A DNA stretch of 64,000 nucleotides from assembly GCA_013397795.1 (NCBI GenBank), contig VZTJ01003242.1:209479-273478 (forward strand), in the 5' to 3' direction. The stretch comes from Orthonyx spaldingii. Its lineage: Eukaryota > Chordata > Aves > Passeriformes > Orthonychidae. A program made the position numbers and the translations under genes. This document shows positions 48,773-63,016 of the stretch, piece after piece (position 1 is the stretch's first letter; each line of letters begins with the position of its first letter). The notes beneath the pieces were generated by a model. That model was not told the DNA's origin, did no database searches, and saw only the letters and a list, made by a program, of their open reading frames with translations.

Positions 48773-51700
48773 AGAGAACTTCAAAGTTCAGGAATGATTG
48801 ATCTGCTTCTTCCCAAGTAATAAAAGTACGGAAACATTTCTGAAGCATTTTTATTACACTGAACCTTTGTATCATCAATATTTTAATAAAGTATGTGATA
48901 GAAAAAGCTCGAAGAATCTGACTGAAACATTTGAATATATAGTTTGGGCTGCCTTAGCTAGTGACATGGTCCATCAACCTCCTAGAAGGTATTGAGAAAA
49001 TATAGTTCCAAAGGTACTTGGCAGAGGAATATACAGAGAGAAATATGGGGATATGAGTATTTAGAAAAATTATTTATTGGTCTTTCCCCAAAACACATGT
49101 ACAAAACAAGGACGAGACTGTGGCCTGCTGCTGTCAGATGTCTTGCAAATCCTGAGGGCTAAATTATATGCCTTTCTAAGAACAGCAGTTCTTTTTTCTT
49201 TTATACAGTTTATAGTTTCAATGTAAGCAAATACAATTATAGTGACAAGCTATCTCCTCAAACTTTTGCAGAATCTAATCTCTATATAAAAGGAATTTTA
49301 ATTTATATTTATATTACCTAATATTCTTCAGATAAGAAATTTTTTGCTTATTTTCATGGTACTTTTTCATTATTTTCTTAGTCAAACAATTTGTGTCAGT
49401 TTATAATGTGTTTCTTTACAGAAGCTATAGATTCTTTTTCCATCTGAACATTTTTTTGGTCATCACAAAATTTTCTTGCTATCACTCATGAGAATTTAAG
49501 TCAACATCAAAAATATTAATTATGAAAAAAATCAAAACATTAAACATGTAATATTTAGAATATTGCTGATGACAAACTTAGATGACTCATGTCTTCCCTT
49601 TAGTTACACTGGATAAAATAATTTATAACTGAAATTTAGAAAACGGCAATTTGCACCTTTATCAATAACTACAGATTTCTTTTATTCTCTGTAGTTGTCA
49701 GGTTGCATTCTTACCAGATCACAAAAATTACCTGCTTGTGCTCAAAATCAGTAAGTCTGTATTTAGGATATATTTAATAACTTTTTTAGCAGTTTTCTCT
49801 GAGTGAATAGAACTGTACTACTAGGAATGTAGGTCTGTAGACAACACAGTAAGCTTAGTACAGTTAAAAGAACCTATATAGTTTACTCTGAGAAGCTGCA
49901 TCCAGCTATGCCCCAAATTTCATGCGATCTATATGATGCTTTCCATATGAATCAGACTCTTTAGTGATTTCTGTACCTTTCTGATTTATCTTTTTTGTTC
50001 CTTCATTTTGTAGGTTATTTCATCTAAATTACTGTTCTGGATGCTCTTTCTTTTACAAAAGCTTCAGAAAATACTATGAAGGTAACAAAAATTTTGTACT
50101 AAATAAGATTGGACTGTGTGGCTTTCCTGGTTGTGAAGCCATGGACATTTCAGCTTAGATACCCACCAGGTCCAAAAATCAGATACTTATTGCTTTCCTG
50201 TATTGTCTGTTACAGGTATACTTCCATTATTTTATGACCTTTGCATTTGAGTAGTAGCTAATTGCACTTGAAGAGAGTGAATCACCCATCAGCATAAGAT
50301 TAATGGTACACAGTTAAAGGAAAGTATTTTAATCCAAAACTAATATTTTTACGACCAGGCAAAGGACACATATCTGTATATTGTGCTAAGTTTTGCTACT
50401 CATAAAAATGTTTTAAATTACTGAGAAAGAGAAAGCAAAATAAAAGAAGGAGAGAGGAAATCTTCATTTTTAAAAGAAAATCCCTTGCAGCATTAAATTA
50501 TAGAATCAAAGTCTTGAAAACCCAGCCACCTGCAAAAGCTACTAACAAGCTGGGCTGAAGAAGTCAAGTGTAAATGTACATAAATTGTATTTCAGTGTTG
50601 TCCCAAAGTCTATGACATATAAAGATTTCTTGCTTTCCTCTGACACAGAAATTGGCAATGAGGCTTTTCTGCACCATGAGTTTAGAAACCATGCATTGAG
50701 ATATGGAGGCAAACACATACTGTGGTTTATTAACTAAGAAGAGCTTTGAACACTGTGTTCAAATTTTATTTTGGTGGTTTTAACAGTTATTTTTAGTTAA
50801 GTAAAATCATATGTCCTTTACTAAATATAAATGTCTATACCTTGTACTCTCTTTCCTTCAATACAAAGTTTAGGTTTCCTGACCAAAACTCCATTCAAAG
50901 GCAAAGTAAATGTTCAACAACATTGAAACGGAGCCACTCTTCCACCCTTGGAGCTGTCACATATTTCTTTTGTGTACTGGGAAACAGAGAGCTTCACTCT
51001 TCTGAGATTCCTTTTGTTCTTTACATGTCTTGTCTCTAAAAGGAAGAATTCCAGTAATTCTGTTCCCAGTAAATAGGCAATGCTGGGAAGTCAGTTCTAA
51101 TCCTTAGAAAATGGGGCTGAATCCCATAGCAATAACCGTATTGAGTAAGCCATCACGTTGTATCTTTTTTTTTGTTTCTAAGAGACTACATTTCATCTTC
51201 AAATTAATAAGAATTATGTACAGAAGCTCTTCTTGTCCAAACCAATTTCCTTTTGCAGTTTTCTGTTCAAATCCCTAGCCAGCAGTCATGCAGAGATAAA
51301 AACTCCTGAAGCTGCTCTGCTTTTTAAATCCAGTGGCACAGGCTGCATTTCACAGACAGCTTGTAGAGTACACACACACCAAAGTGACTTGCTGATTGGA
51401 TTGACATGTTCTGTCCTGTAAATCAGCACAGAGAATTAGTGATCACACAAAAAATGATTCCTCTAGGAAAAAATTACTTTTATTCGGATTTGTGTAAACA
51501 TTCAGAAGTAAAGCATACTAGAAAAAGTCTGCTTTTTCATCCTGCTCATGTTTCTCTCTTTCCTATGACAAAGTAAGAATATAAACTTATTGCAGTTTCT
51601 ATATTTTTCTTCTTTTTGCTTGGCAATTTCCATCAAATTCACTTTAGTTCCTGCATGTAGCTCTGAATGAACTTTAATAGGTCAATTCCAAAGACATATT

Positions 51701-54067
51701 CCTTGTTTCTGCTGTAGTGGAAGCATGGTAAGCTGTCATGGGCATGGTAGGCCTGTTGAACCCAGTTCTAGATACATTCCTGTCTGAGCACTCGGTGTCA
51801 AACGGCATGGCAATTTCAGTAAGATATTCATGAACATCAAATACTATTATAGGGCAGGAAATATTTCACACAAGTTATTGATTCACATATGTCTTATTAG
51901 GAGAATTGTTCATTGTTCAAATTTGTGAACACAAATTTAAATAACGAGCAATTTATGGAGAAGTGTAAGTATATACAATATTATACAGTAATATATTGTT
52001 CAATTTAGGGATTTTCTTTTGTGGTTTCAAACAATTTACTTCTTTATGTAACAGCCTATACTCTTCTTTTTATTGTCTCAGACTCTAAAGTTAACATCAC
52101 TCACCATTAACACTCCTTTTAAAATTTGACTAATGCTATGGAAGTTTAATTCTGACAAGATTTATTTATTATTCTACATATTTATGGACTCTAAATTCTG
52201 CTGGCAGCAATCTGAGAGTTCTTTTTATTTGGACTGCTAGAGCTGTTTGTCAATACTGTTCCTTGTATGCAGGAACACAGGTACTCCTTACGAAAAATAA
52301 TTCAGCTCACAAAATATTTGCCAGCATCTTCTCGCCATGTTGACAAAATACAGTTTTGCATATGGTAACATTCTCAGTTGAGCACACAAGAAGACTACCT
52401 GTGCCACAACAAGTAATGTCCAAATCAAGCTGTCTGTAGAACGGGCAAGATCAGGAAACCTAAATTTTTAAATAACATAAAAAAGTCTTTATGTGATATG
52501 ATTGTGTGAGCAAAATAGGAACTGGGTCAACTAAGAAGAATCAATAAACTCTCAAAAGAGTTTTTCCTTGGTCTTAATCCTAGTGAAATCCACTTTGAAA
52601 GAAACATCTGAAAGGTGGTTGTGACCATAGGAACTATCAGAGCATAATATAGTTATTTCCCTGAGGTAATTCAGACAAGGAAATTGATATCATTCCTGTC
52701 ATCACTTTCAGTTATTTTATGTTACCAGACATTGTAGCTTTTTCCTGAATAGATTTCAACTAATGGTTTGGTAATCAGGTACTAAAGATAGATAAATCGA
52801 TATGCATACAGGAAATAATATATGGACAATATTCTTCTGCCTGTGTCCCTAGTGTACCTTAGTGAACTGAGAAGACTCCACATTATTTTCTGTGAAGTAA
52901 GCTGATAGCTCCAGTCCATGCCATAAAATGGGAGCATTTTAGATTATTAAAGCTGTTCATGGTTCGGTGCAATTTAGAGGGGACATTATTTCATAGATTC
53001 TGTAATGGCATCTTCTGTCTCCTGGGCTTGGACTTCCAAAAAAAATCTCTTTTGTTTATCTCTATTATGTGTTATTTGTTTTTATACACTCATATAAGTG
53101 TGCTTACATTTTACTTCTGTCAAATGCTATCAGAAAACTGTTAGAGGTACCTGAAAAATGAATATTTCATTGCCAATACAAATTATCAATTAACTTGTCA
53201 ATGCTAATTTTAGGTCTCCCATTTCAGATTACTTAGATGAGGTGAGGTTCCCTGGAAGCAAATGTCATAACTGAATTGTCTCATGTGGTTTCAAGCTGCA
53301 TGGACCAGCAAAGTTGCATGGCTCATAGAGGCAGCAATTAGGGAGTAGCTGTAGAGGAACCCACCTCTTGAGGACAAAAGTGCATGGAGGAAAGTGGTAA
53401 GGAAACATTCTTTCCAGATAATGTGAATGAGAGTACATTTGCAAATTGTTTTAGGAGATGCTGGTAAGGGTTGTCTGAGGCAACTAATAGATGGAGTGCT
53501 TTAAACTGGCACCTTTCCTACAGCAGCACACAACAGCTGAGATTAGTGAAGGAACATGGAAGCTTTCCGATAAGACTCCTCTTCTGACAGCTGACATAAA
53601 CTGACTGATAAAAACATGAAAGTAATTTGATCACGCTAGCCACTTCCCCACTTCCCCTCCACATCTTAAACATGGCTGAGAAGTTCAGACTTCTATCACA
53701 GAATCAGATCAAAGTTGTTGAACAGCAGGGAAGAACAGCTGCTGAAACCCAAAGATGACAACAGTTCCTTTGGAGTCACTGAGGGGCACTTATTAGGCTT
53801 AACATGTGCAGTAGTTTGAACAGGTACTCCACTAAGGAGGAAAAAAGTAATTTGTGGGGTGTTGTCTGTTAGGGAGGAGTTTGGACATAATAATGGACAT
53901 GAAAATAGGCAAAAAAGTAATCCCAGAAATTGAAGAAATGGCAAAAAAGATTAAAAAAATCATGTAAAGAACAAAGGAAGCTGAATCTTTAGCAAGTGTG
54001 GTTGTGGAGTCCAGTGGCTGGGAATGGAATTGTGGACCCAAGACCCTTGGGACACCAAAGGGAAAAC
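48773..54067. other. Unique AT-rich DNA between the two solo LTRs
   Basis: About 5.3 kb with no retroviral gag, pol or env recognisable and no primer-binding site next to LTR A. No other gene was seen. Frames at 53,696-54,041 just left of LTR B are not recognised. Confidence 0.6.
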
Positions 54068-54307
54068 TGTGACAGCACAGAAACCTCTTTCTCGTGAGAA
54101 AGAATCTATTTGTTTATATAAACTAAGATAAAGGTAGTGAAATTCTCAGGATTCCAGGTGGCCAATCAGCTGTGGGGGGCGTGCTGCAAGTAGCCAATTG
54201 AGTGAGAATCCATTCAGTATATAAAAGCTGAATTTAATAAATAAATCGAGCTCTTTTGCCATTTTGACCCCTCGAGTTCCGTGTTTCGACATCCGTTCAC
54301 AGCGACA
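54068..54307 (+). mobile_element. Solo LTR B, 240 bp, 6-bp target duplication
   Basis: Seen: same ends as LTR A (TGTGACAGCACAG... and ...CAGCGACA), flanked by GAAAAC on both sides (54,062-54,067 and 54,308-54,313). It has CCAAT boxes near 54,161 and 54,192, TATATAAA at 54,218-54,225 and AATAAA at 54,236-54,241. Most positions agree with LTR A. Differences cluster in the middle of U3 and in U5. It keeps several CpG that A has lost (for example GACCCCTCGAGTTCCGTG) and may be somewhat younger or less deaminated. It is a separate insertion of the same family. Confidence 0.94.
54218..54225 (+). promoter_or_regulatory. TATA box of solo LTR B
   Basis: TATATAAA in the same position relative to the LTR ends as in LTR A. 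Confidence 0.65.
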
Positions 54308-56339
54308 GAAAACTCCTTGGACGATCCACTCCATTAAGCTTATTCCCAAGCAATTTGGAGTGGAAGGCTGGAGTAAAGATGAATAGCCTTGAACCCCAGT
54401 ACTAAGAGGTGTAGATGGAAAAGTTGATGAGTTTGTAATTCAGTAGTAATTATGATTCACAATAATAATTCATAGATTTGAAAATATATCTTCTGGTGTG
54501 AAAGATTACTAACTGTAATTTTGAAATAGTAATGTATTAATTAGTTCATTAAGATATTGATTTTAGAGTTGGTTTATTTGCTTCTTGTTATTGTTCCTTA
54601 ATCAACAAATGCATTTGTCTTTTGGCTAGTTACATCTCAAACTCATAATCTGATGGACAGAATCAGACTCTGAAGTAAGAGCAGCTCCTTCACTGGGAAA
54701 CCCAGACCTCTTGGTTCTGAATCACCTCTCAGCACTTCACGAAGTCATGAAGATGAATCATTTGAATGGACTAAGATAAAAGATGAACCTCACAGAAAAT
54801 AAAAAATGAATCATGCAGCACCAATTCAGGCACAAGGCAGATGAGTACAACTCTTGACAGTGTTATGAGAAGAATAATAGGATAAAATATCTGTTTCAGA
54901 AATAATCAGGACATCAAGGTTATGAAATTAAGAGAGGTAACAGATGTCAGCTTTTAGAGAACTGCCAAACAAGGCTGCACAAAGGCAGAATGCAGTAAAC
55001 TCCATTCTTTCCTCCTTTATCACTGCGGGGCTGTTTTCAAGTTTGTGAAGGGTTGCTCACTTGTCGTGAAGAAAAGTCTAGAGAAGACTCATTAAATGGC
55101 AAGCAGTTCGGATGGAGCAGACAGTCATCTTCAAACAGTGAGGTCACAGACACAGGTAACTGTGATCTGACCTAGTACACCTAATGATATCCATGTGAAC
55201 ATCTACAAGCCGATTGAAATTCTGAAAGATTGGAAGAGGTAAGACCTTTATAACAACAGAAGTATGCTAGTCTCTTTCCAGTAGGTCTGAAAAAAGAATG
55301 AGGATTGCAGGCTATTGAGCACGAAACATGCTACAAGATGGCTTGTGAGAAAAAGAGGAAGAAAAGGATCTGATTCTTAAAAGAATGTCTAGGGCAAGGA
55401 TGATAAGGGATTTGAGTATTGGACAGAGTATTGATTGTGCGCAGAGGCTGCAATTCGCGGATTTTTTCGTGTCCTGAATTATGAAGTCCTGGCACTCATA
55501 CAGAGATAAGCAAGTAAATGTGTTTGAAGAGAAAGGTGGCAAAGGAAACTTCTCAAAATACAGCATCCCAACATAGAAGAACTAACTCTGCTAATCATGA
55601 TCATCCTTTTTCGGATCCTGTGGAAAGGATCTCACCTACAATTAACTGAATATTTAATCAACAAGTAATAAGTTCCCAGGGTGTAGACTGGAAGGCAGAA
55701 GGTAAAAGTCAACACCAGAATTGTCTCTGTAGAAGAAACTGGTAAGTTTTCACGTATCAGTGGGGAAAACTGTGGAAAGAATGCTTGAAACATTTAAGCT
55801 GACCAGCTGCAGCACATGATGCAGCATGTAATGTGGAAACATGCACCTGTGTTCTCTGTGTGAGGAAAATTACTTGGTGTAAGAGCTCTTTTATTCTATC
55901 CAGAAAACTAGATGACTCTTGCGCCATAGTTGTTCTTACTGCTATCTTCAAAAATCCTGGAAAATTGTCAGAAACATAATTCTAACAGTAGGTTGGCGAA
56001 AGGGGTGACCCAGAGCTCTGTGTATTGACATCAGTAATGGAAGATTAATGAAAATTGTGCAAAATAGTGGAAGTCAAAATTAAGGACTCTGACACAAAAT
56101 AATTGGAAATTGAAAACATTATTTTAATGCCAGTCAACATGGTTTCAAGGTATGCAAGGTTTTCAGACAATTCTCTTTTCTCTTGACAAAACTATGTCTG
56201 ATTGTTATAGACAGTCATGTGGATAAATGCATTTGACTTAATATCAAATTCCATTTTGATTTATATCTTTAACCATATGAAATAATACAATGTATACTCA
56301 GTCTATATAGGTGTTCCCAAATGGGAGTAGTTAAAAAAC
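54308..56339. other. Unique DNA, no gene seen
   Basis: Slightly less AT-rich than average. No transposon signature was recognised. Frames at 55,312-55,951 have no support. Confidence 0.55.
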
Positions 56340-56880
56340 TGGGGAGATATCAATGTGCCATAGGGGCACATTTGGCAGGGCATAGCTGTTATGGGATCAG
56401 GTAGTTGCTAGGCATCTCTGCAGGGTGAGCTGGGATAAGCCTTGCTGGTCCCTATCACTCCCCACTTCCTTGGTAGCTACATTTATATGCAGGTCCTTCC
56501 GTTGGTCCTACAGCAGCCATGCTGTAGTTATGCTTGCCGTGTTCCTTGCTCATCCTTACCTTCTGGCTTGACTTTCCAGCTTGACCTCGAGCCTGCCTCA
56601 TCCCTGTGGACTTACCCAGAAATCACTGGGTTGTTGGTGACTCTGGTATCACCACTGGACCCGCTCTGCTCTTCCTGCTGAAGTATATCATAGGGCTGTT
56701 TCCTGTGAGGATGAAGGTAAATTCCATGCCAGATGTTTTGCCCTGGATTCCCGGCTTGTTGAAACCTGTGACACAGCCAGTCCTGCTACTCCCTGTTGTG
56801 ATGTACAGATTGTTGTCAACCACTTTCTCTTGGGATTTTCTCCTGACATGGTGCTGCTCTGAAGACTAAAGTTGTCTCCT
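56340..56880. repeat. GC-richer block, unclassified repeat-like sequence
   Basis: Seen: a sharp rise in GC and pyrimidines on the plus strand, with CTTGACCTCGAGCCTGCCTC-type sequence, and open frames on both strands that do not resemble a known protein. The style (CTTGACC, CTGTGGACTT, CCACTGGACC) is like the internal or LTR part of an old retroelement, but no ends, signals or coding motifs were found. It could also be a lineage-specific unique segment. Confidence 0.3.
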
Positions 56881-59800
56881 TTCTCTAAAATTGTATGAGT
56901 TCTATAAAAATGTTGCATTTCTTGTAAACGTTTCTTTCAGTTCCATATCTTGTCGAGGAGTAAAAAGAATGGGACTTGTTTGGGATTATTTTTCTGGCTA
57001 ATTTTGAGTCTGTGATCAAAATTTATAGATGACCAGGAGATTGAAGATATGGTTGAGATTGCTGTCTTTTACTGCAACTGTAATTAAAGTGTTTCTTGTC
57101 GGCTAAGAGAAGGACAAAAAGGGAGGGACAAAGGGCAAATATAAGTAGAAAAATAGATGAAAATAGATGAGAAAAATATAAATGAATAAACATGGGAAAA
57201 AAACCAAAAACAAACAAAAAAAACCCCTAGCCATGGTCAGTAAGAATGAATACATTCTACGAGCTATCATGGCGAACACTTACGTAGACACAGAAAAGAA
57301 GTAGCAACTTCTCCATGAACAAGAAAGATACTCTCATGTCCCTTGCCCTCCAAAATGCAGCTACTGAGGTGGTCCCTGGCAGTGTAATTGCAGCTAAAGC
57401 TCCTGCTGGAGGCAAACTGTACTGCTTAATGTTGTTATTCTCTGTTTCATGTCTTTGGAGACACCAATCAATGAGGATTACTTTGATACCGTAAGCTCAG
57501 TATTATTATACATTAATAAACTAATGGTACTGTATCATCTTTTCATGTCCTCAGGCAGCACTGGGGAGTTAGAGCTATATAGAAATAAATTAGAAGTGAA
57601 ATTTAGATGCAAAACTAAGTAGAAAGCTCCAAACAGAAGACAGAAGTTGGTTACAAACAACGGACTCAGCAGAGGAAATGTAAACCAGCAAACTAACACT
57701 TAAAAGAATCTCAAAGAAGAGACATATAGTTAAGACTTCCAGTGCTATTACTTGATATATTTCAGGGAGATGTTGGGAGACCAAGGTGACAAACTCAGTG
57801 GGAGATTCTATTTTATATTATTATTCCTTTTTTCCCCCCTCCAAACAGCACATCACTTTTCGTGTAACAGAAAAAAAAAGTGAAAAAAAAATTGTGATAA
57901 ATACTTGGGATACTAAGACATTCATCCAGAATCTGGAAACAAACTTTTTTCCGCACGTAATTTTATTTTTACTACAGAGTCTTTGGCAGGCTTTTATTAT
58001 TTGATAGGATAATTACTCCACTGCTGGAAAAGTGTAATTGCCCACTGTATCCTGCACTCTTTGATGACTTTAACCCCAACAGCAGTATGGAGGTTTCTAC
58101 AGGTGAAAAGGCTCTGTGTAGGCACTACTTTTGAGTGTACTGAGGGGGCTCCAAACCATGGGATCTGAGCAAAACAAAACATAGTGTCTTATAATCTTAG
58201 GAAGGCCTGTCAGAAAGTCCAGTCTCAAAATGCTATTACCACTGTATATAGTAAACACTAACATGCATTTTCAAAGATTTGCACGGGATAAAGTCGTGCA
58301 CTTGTAATGGATTAGCAGGGCTGTGTCATACATGGAAGGCATGATGAAAACAGTATCTTTCAAAAACCCAAAAATAATTTACTGCCTGACATTTATTCTT
58401 GAGTGTATCTTCATTATTTTTCCCTAAAAGAGCTACTGAATTATGCAGTTCTGATGCCTACAGAATGCCTGTCTCATTCTCAAAAAGAGTCTGCCTTCCA
58501 GTAGTGTATATAGTGGAGTTCTGTGTCTAACTGAACCAGACCATGAAATAACCAGGTTCTTCTCCTTCCACATGGCACGTATCAATAAGATGTGAAATGC
58601 TGAGACTGGTTTGGAGCTACACCTGATCTGATTAGCTGGCCCATACACATGTATTGATTGGCCAAACTGCTGCTGCTTGAACCTCTTAGTGCTGCTGTGT
58701 TTTAACTTTTAGGAAATACAAAGAGGTTCTGAGCCTTTTGCTCATCAAGCCAAACACGATGAAGCTGTGAACCATCTCCACAGGTGCACAGTCTATGTTA
58801 GGTTTATCAAGGAACGCACAGAAGACATCACACCTGTGAAGAGATTTCAACTGCCAGGAACAGGTCAATAAAGAAAAAGGGGGGAGAGGTGGGGAGGAAC
58901 CCAACAACTCTACTGCAACAAAATATGACTTTTTTTTCACCAAATGTCACTGTTCTGATCATCTGGGTTTATGCAATGGTGATGTAGCAAGCAACAGGTA
59001 GGACTGTTATAAATCAGTGCTAACATTATACTAATATGTTTAGAAGACAGTGTATTAAATCCACAATAGTAAATTTAAAGTTGTTCATTGATTTAGCTAG
59101 TATTTCAGTTGTAAAGTTGATGTTTCAACACCATTAGTAGTATCTTTGCTTTAAAATAGATGATATGCAAATGTTTTTTAAGGCAAAACCAGCTGGGTGT
59201 TTGCATCTTCCTGCTCTTAAAGCATTAAGTGCATTGAAAGATCAAATTTGTAGTATCATTGTAAAATAAAGCTAAACATAAAAGAAAAATTTTTAAACTT
59301 TCTCAAGAAATATGCCATACATTAGAGTACAATAAGATCTGGGAACACTGATATGGAAGTACAGTAACTTGATATAATAGAGAATGACAGGTAGAGGTCA
59401 CGTATCAAGCCAAATGCAAGCAAACTTCCCTAACGTTTGTCATCACAGGTGTGAGAAAATTGATGTGTTCATTTATACCACATTAACATCTGCCACAGTC
59501 CTTAGAAAAATATAAAATCAGCCTATAAAGATGGGTGATTGTATGTGACAGCTTAGAAAATATTTGTCATCTTTAGTCATTGTCCTATAGAAAGCATGAA
59601 ATTTACAGAGCAGAAGTTGAAGTATCCCATGCTGCTGATTCTGGTCCTGGTATTTACTCCAAGAAGTAAAAAAAGCCAAGAGTTGGAGCAACAGCAAATA
59701 AAGGAATAAAAAGGAAGACATACAAGGTTTTGAAACCACACAGAAGCAAAGAGCCTGAAATTTTAATGGCACCATTCACTTTTTGATGTGAAAGCTGATG

Positions 59801-61184
59801 ATCTCAGGGTCACAGCGTTATCACACTTGTCTTCCTACTTGCATTCCTAAGCTGTGGAGTTTACAACTTACATTTTAGGACTTGCTCTGCCCTGAACATT
59901 ACTCACTTTTTGCTATTCTTAGAACAACTTCAGATAAAGTATCCATTAGATGACAAAGTTATAGATAACAAGGACTTTAAGCACTGATGCAGTTGAAAGC
60001 CATTTAAAACTGGAATAGATTCTTATTTTACTCCAGAGCAGACATGATGGGGCCCTCCGTTTTAGTTTTTGAACCATTGCCAGGGTGCTCAGACCTTATC
60101 ATTAAGAGATGGAAGGGGGGAAAAAAGAGGGGTGGGTGGCAGCAAATAAATACAACTGACCTTGGCCAAACTGAGCACGTTGGCTTGACAGATTTCTGAA
60201 CACTGTTCTAAACACTTTGTTTTATCCCAGCACACGGTTGCCCTCTCAGAGCCCTTTGTACAAAATTGGTGGTCATTCAATTAGAAACATTTCCAGACAT
60301 TGACTCAGAAATGTTGGCATTGAATATGTTTAAACAAATGGGGTGGCTGTGTGAAAGGCGAGAAGATGATGGTTTTCTTCTGCTAGGATACTTTGTGATG
60401 TGATAATGAGGTGCTCTTTTTGTAATAGGCCATAGTATTGTGTAGGTATGAGGATTTCACACACCAGCAAATTTCAAAGAACTGTTTTCAGTATTCCAGG
60501 AAATTAAGTGATAGAACAAGGCTTTATACTCAGTGTGCATTCTCTGCTCCCACACTGTACACCTGTAATGCAATTTACCAGTGAATTAAGCATAAGATGT
60601 GATTTATCCCACCAACCTAATATTTCATGTTAGTCAGTGGGGTGACTGCTTTTACGGCTTAGCTTTATAATGCCATTATAGTTGAGCACACTCCTGCCTT
60701 AGCAGTATGCTTAAGGGGGTCTGTCTTTGATATGTGTATGTAGCTCTTATTAACTTCAAATTCTTCCTCGGTGCATGCTCCCTGTAGTCAATAGAGCTAA
60801 AGCAGGGTTCTTTGCCCCTTCTGACTAAGCTTTTTCTGTCAGCTTTCACAGAAACAAAGTGGTGCCAACGTGACATAAATTTATACCACCCCTGCTTACA
60901 GCATATATTGGTGGAAAAGGAGGGATGGATTAATACCTCTCTATTTTAGGATGCCATATTTTAAAGCACAAGATTTGCATTTTTTAAAATACATCTTTTA
61001 CATTAATGTCTGCAAACTAAATTAAATTATATTGCATGATATAACCAGTACTTGAACTGGTTTGTGATATCCATATAACTAGAAATACATTGAGAAAAAA
61101 CCCAATTAAATTAACAAAACAGAGAAGGAACATTCAGTACTCATGACCTACTGTCACTGTGATTCTAGGCAAAGGAGGTTTCTT
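56881..61184. other. Unique AT-rich DNA
   Basis: No gene or transposon recognised. Minor A-rich sequence lies at 57,195-57,226 and 57,870-57,891. Confidence 0.6.
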
Positions 61185-61330
61185 GTGCTTTTGTTTTTGC
61201 TTTTTGGGGGGATTTTTTTCCTTTTTGTTTGTTTGTTTTTCTATTTTTTTTTTTTTTTTTTTTTTTTTTTGTTTTTGTTTTTTTTTTTTTTGTTTTTTTT
61301 TTTTTTTTTNGTTTTTTGTTGTGGTTTTCT
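61185..61330. repeat. Long T-rich low-complexity tract with one N
   Basis: About 130 bases of T-runs broken by single G, with one unresolved base at 61,310. The true length is probably uncertain in the assembly. The phenylalanine-rich frame across it is meaningless. Confidence 0.92.
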
Positions 61331-63016
61331 TTAGTTAATTGGTTGGGTTTTTTTAACTTTCTACCCTAGAGAATCACAGATTACCTGTATTGTACTTGAT
61401 ATTTTCCTGCAAATGACATCACATTATTTTTAATAGGAAGGCATGGAATTGTCTCTTTTTCTTTTCCTATTTACAAATCTGCCTAAAGTTATCTTCACAA
61501 CTATTACAGGCTGCACCTAGACTGTCTGTAACTCTTCCTGATCTCTCATGCACCATGACATTTTTCAATGTGAGGTAAAGGTAATACATTTTGCAGAGTG
61601 CTGTTATATTATTGTGGTACTAAGCATGACTTCAGCACAGTGTTGACATTCAAGAAGGATGGAAAGTTTCTGTACGGTTCATGCTCCACTCACTTTTTTA
61701 ATCATTAGTGCAGTCCTATCTCCTTTCATGTGTGTTATGGTTTACTTTGTTAAAACTATCTATAGTATAGAGCTGGATGAAAAATAACTGTTAGTCATGA
61801 AATTCCCCCAGATCAAAAGGTACCTGCAAACATTTTACAATGCTAATTTCAGGATAATATTTTGCTACCAAAGCTAAAGGACTAAAGAACTCATTTACAG
61901 AGTCTGATATGAAAATGTAGAAGACAAGGTCACTTAATATTTATAAAATCATTATTTGAGTTTATACAACTGCAAACAAATTACTGGGTGCTGGGGTTTG
62001 CAGGGAAAAAAAAGCTCTACATCTTGCAAAATGTTTTCTCCAATTTAGAGACTGCTGTAAAGAGATCAAGGTCTCAGTCAGGCTAACATTCTAATGCTTT
62101 ATTAAGAATTAAAGTCTTAAGAGTTTGATCTTTGTGGAAAAAATTGTAGCAGCTGGTATAGGAGACCAGATGAAATTTGAAGGGATATTTTTTTCTCTTT
62201 TTTTTTTTTTTTTTTAACTTTTCATCCTCCTTTGTCCTTTAAATCATAATTGGCCATGACAGTATTTCCCAATGAAGAAAAAATAAATTTATTTTTGTAT
62301 TTGTCAATTTTTAATTATTTTTAATTATTTTTTTAAGTTGTGGCAGGAACAATTTTATATTTGAACCCATGCAATAGATAACATGAAAATCCACAACACC
62401 CTTTTATGGGATCACATACCACTGTGAAAAGAGCTTCTTGTCAAAATTAATGCTTTAGATGGATGTTTTAAATGAAAGACATAAAGAAGAACAGCTGATA
62501 GGTAGAAAAAAGAAAAGATGTAAGAAAAGTGGCAGAAAAGAAGTGGGGAAGGAAGAAGTAAAATCTCAAGTACAAAATGGAGAGAAAAGATGGAAGAATA
62601 AAAGTTTTTGAAAAGGAAAAGTGCAAAAACAAGAGCAAAAATGAAAGGGGAAGCAATCAAAGACTGGGATACCAGCAAAAAGAACGTACAAGAAACTAGT
62701 GAGGTTTTCTTTCCTGCTTCCTTGTACAGTATGCAAGAAAACTGCCATATCGAGACAAACTAGTCTTGCTCCTATTTCCAAGTATTTACCAGTGAGTAAT
62801 CAGGAATGAAGGAACGGCTTTTTACATCTTACTCTTCCCACAAAACTTGCCATCATGGCTAAAAATGGTGTAGAAAAGCTGTATAGTGCAAGGTAAAAAG
62901 AGGATTAGGTACAAAAAATATTGAAGTGGGCTACAAAGACCCTAGTCTGACATTGCAAATGTTCAGTGGTTTTACCCAATAGGAGTGAGAGTCTGTATGT
63001 CATCCTGTGAAAGACA
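61331..63016. other. Unique AT-rich DNA with a second T-run
   Basis: No gene recognised. A purine-rich stretch at about 62,495-62,640 produces hydrophobic frames on the minus strand that are artefacts of composition. Confidence 0.6.
62188..62215. repeat. Poly-T tract
   Basis: T-run interrupted once by CTC. Simple sequence. Confidence 0.85.

Noticed and set aside
48534..54307. One 5.8-kb provirus bounded by LTRs A and B
   Set aside because: Each LTR has its own distinct 6-bp target duplication, no primer-binding site follows the first, and no retroviral genes lie between them.
61143..61334. 63-codon phenylalanine-rich frame
   Set aside because: It is a direct translation of the poly-T tract and includes an undefined residue.
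62412..62781. Nested hydrophobic minus-strand frames suggesting a membrane protein
   Set aside because: They come from a purine-rich plus strand, which translates to Phe/Leu/Ser on the other strand. No start, splice or domain evidence was found.
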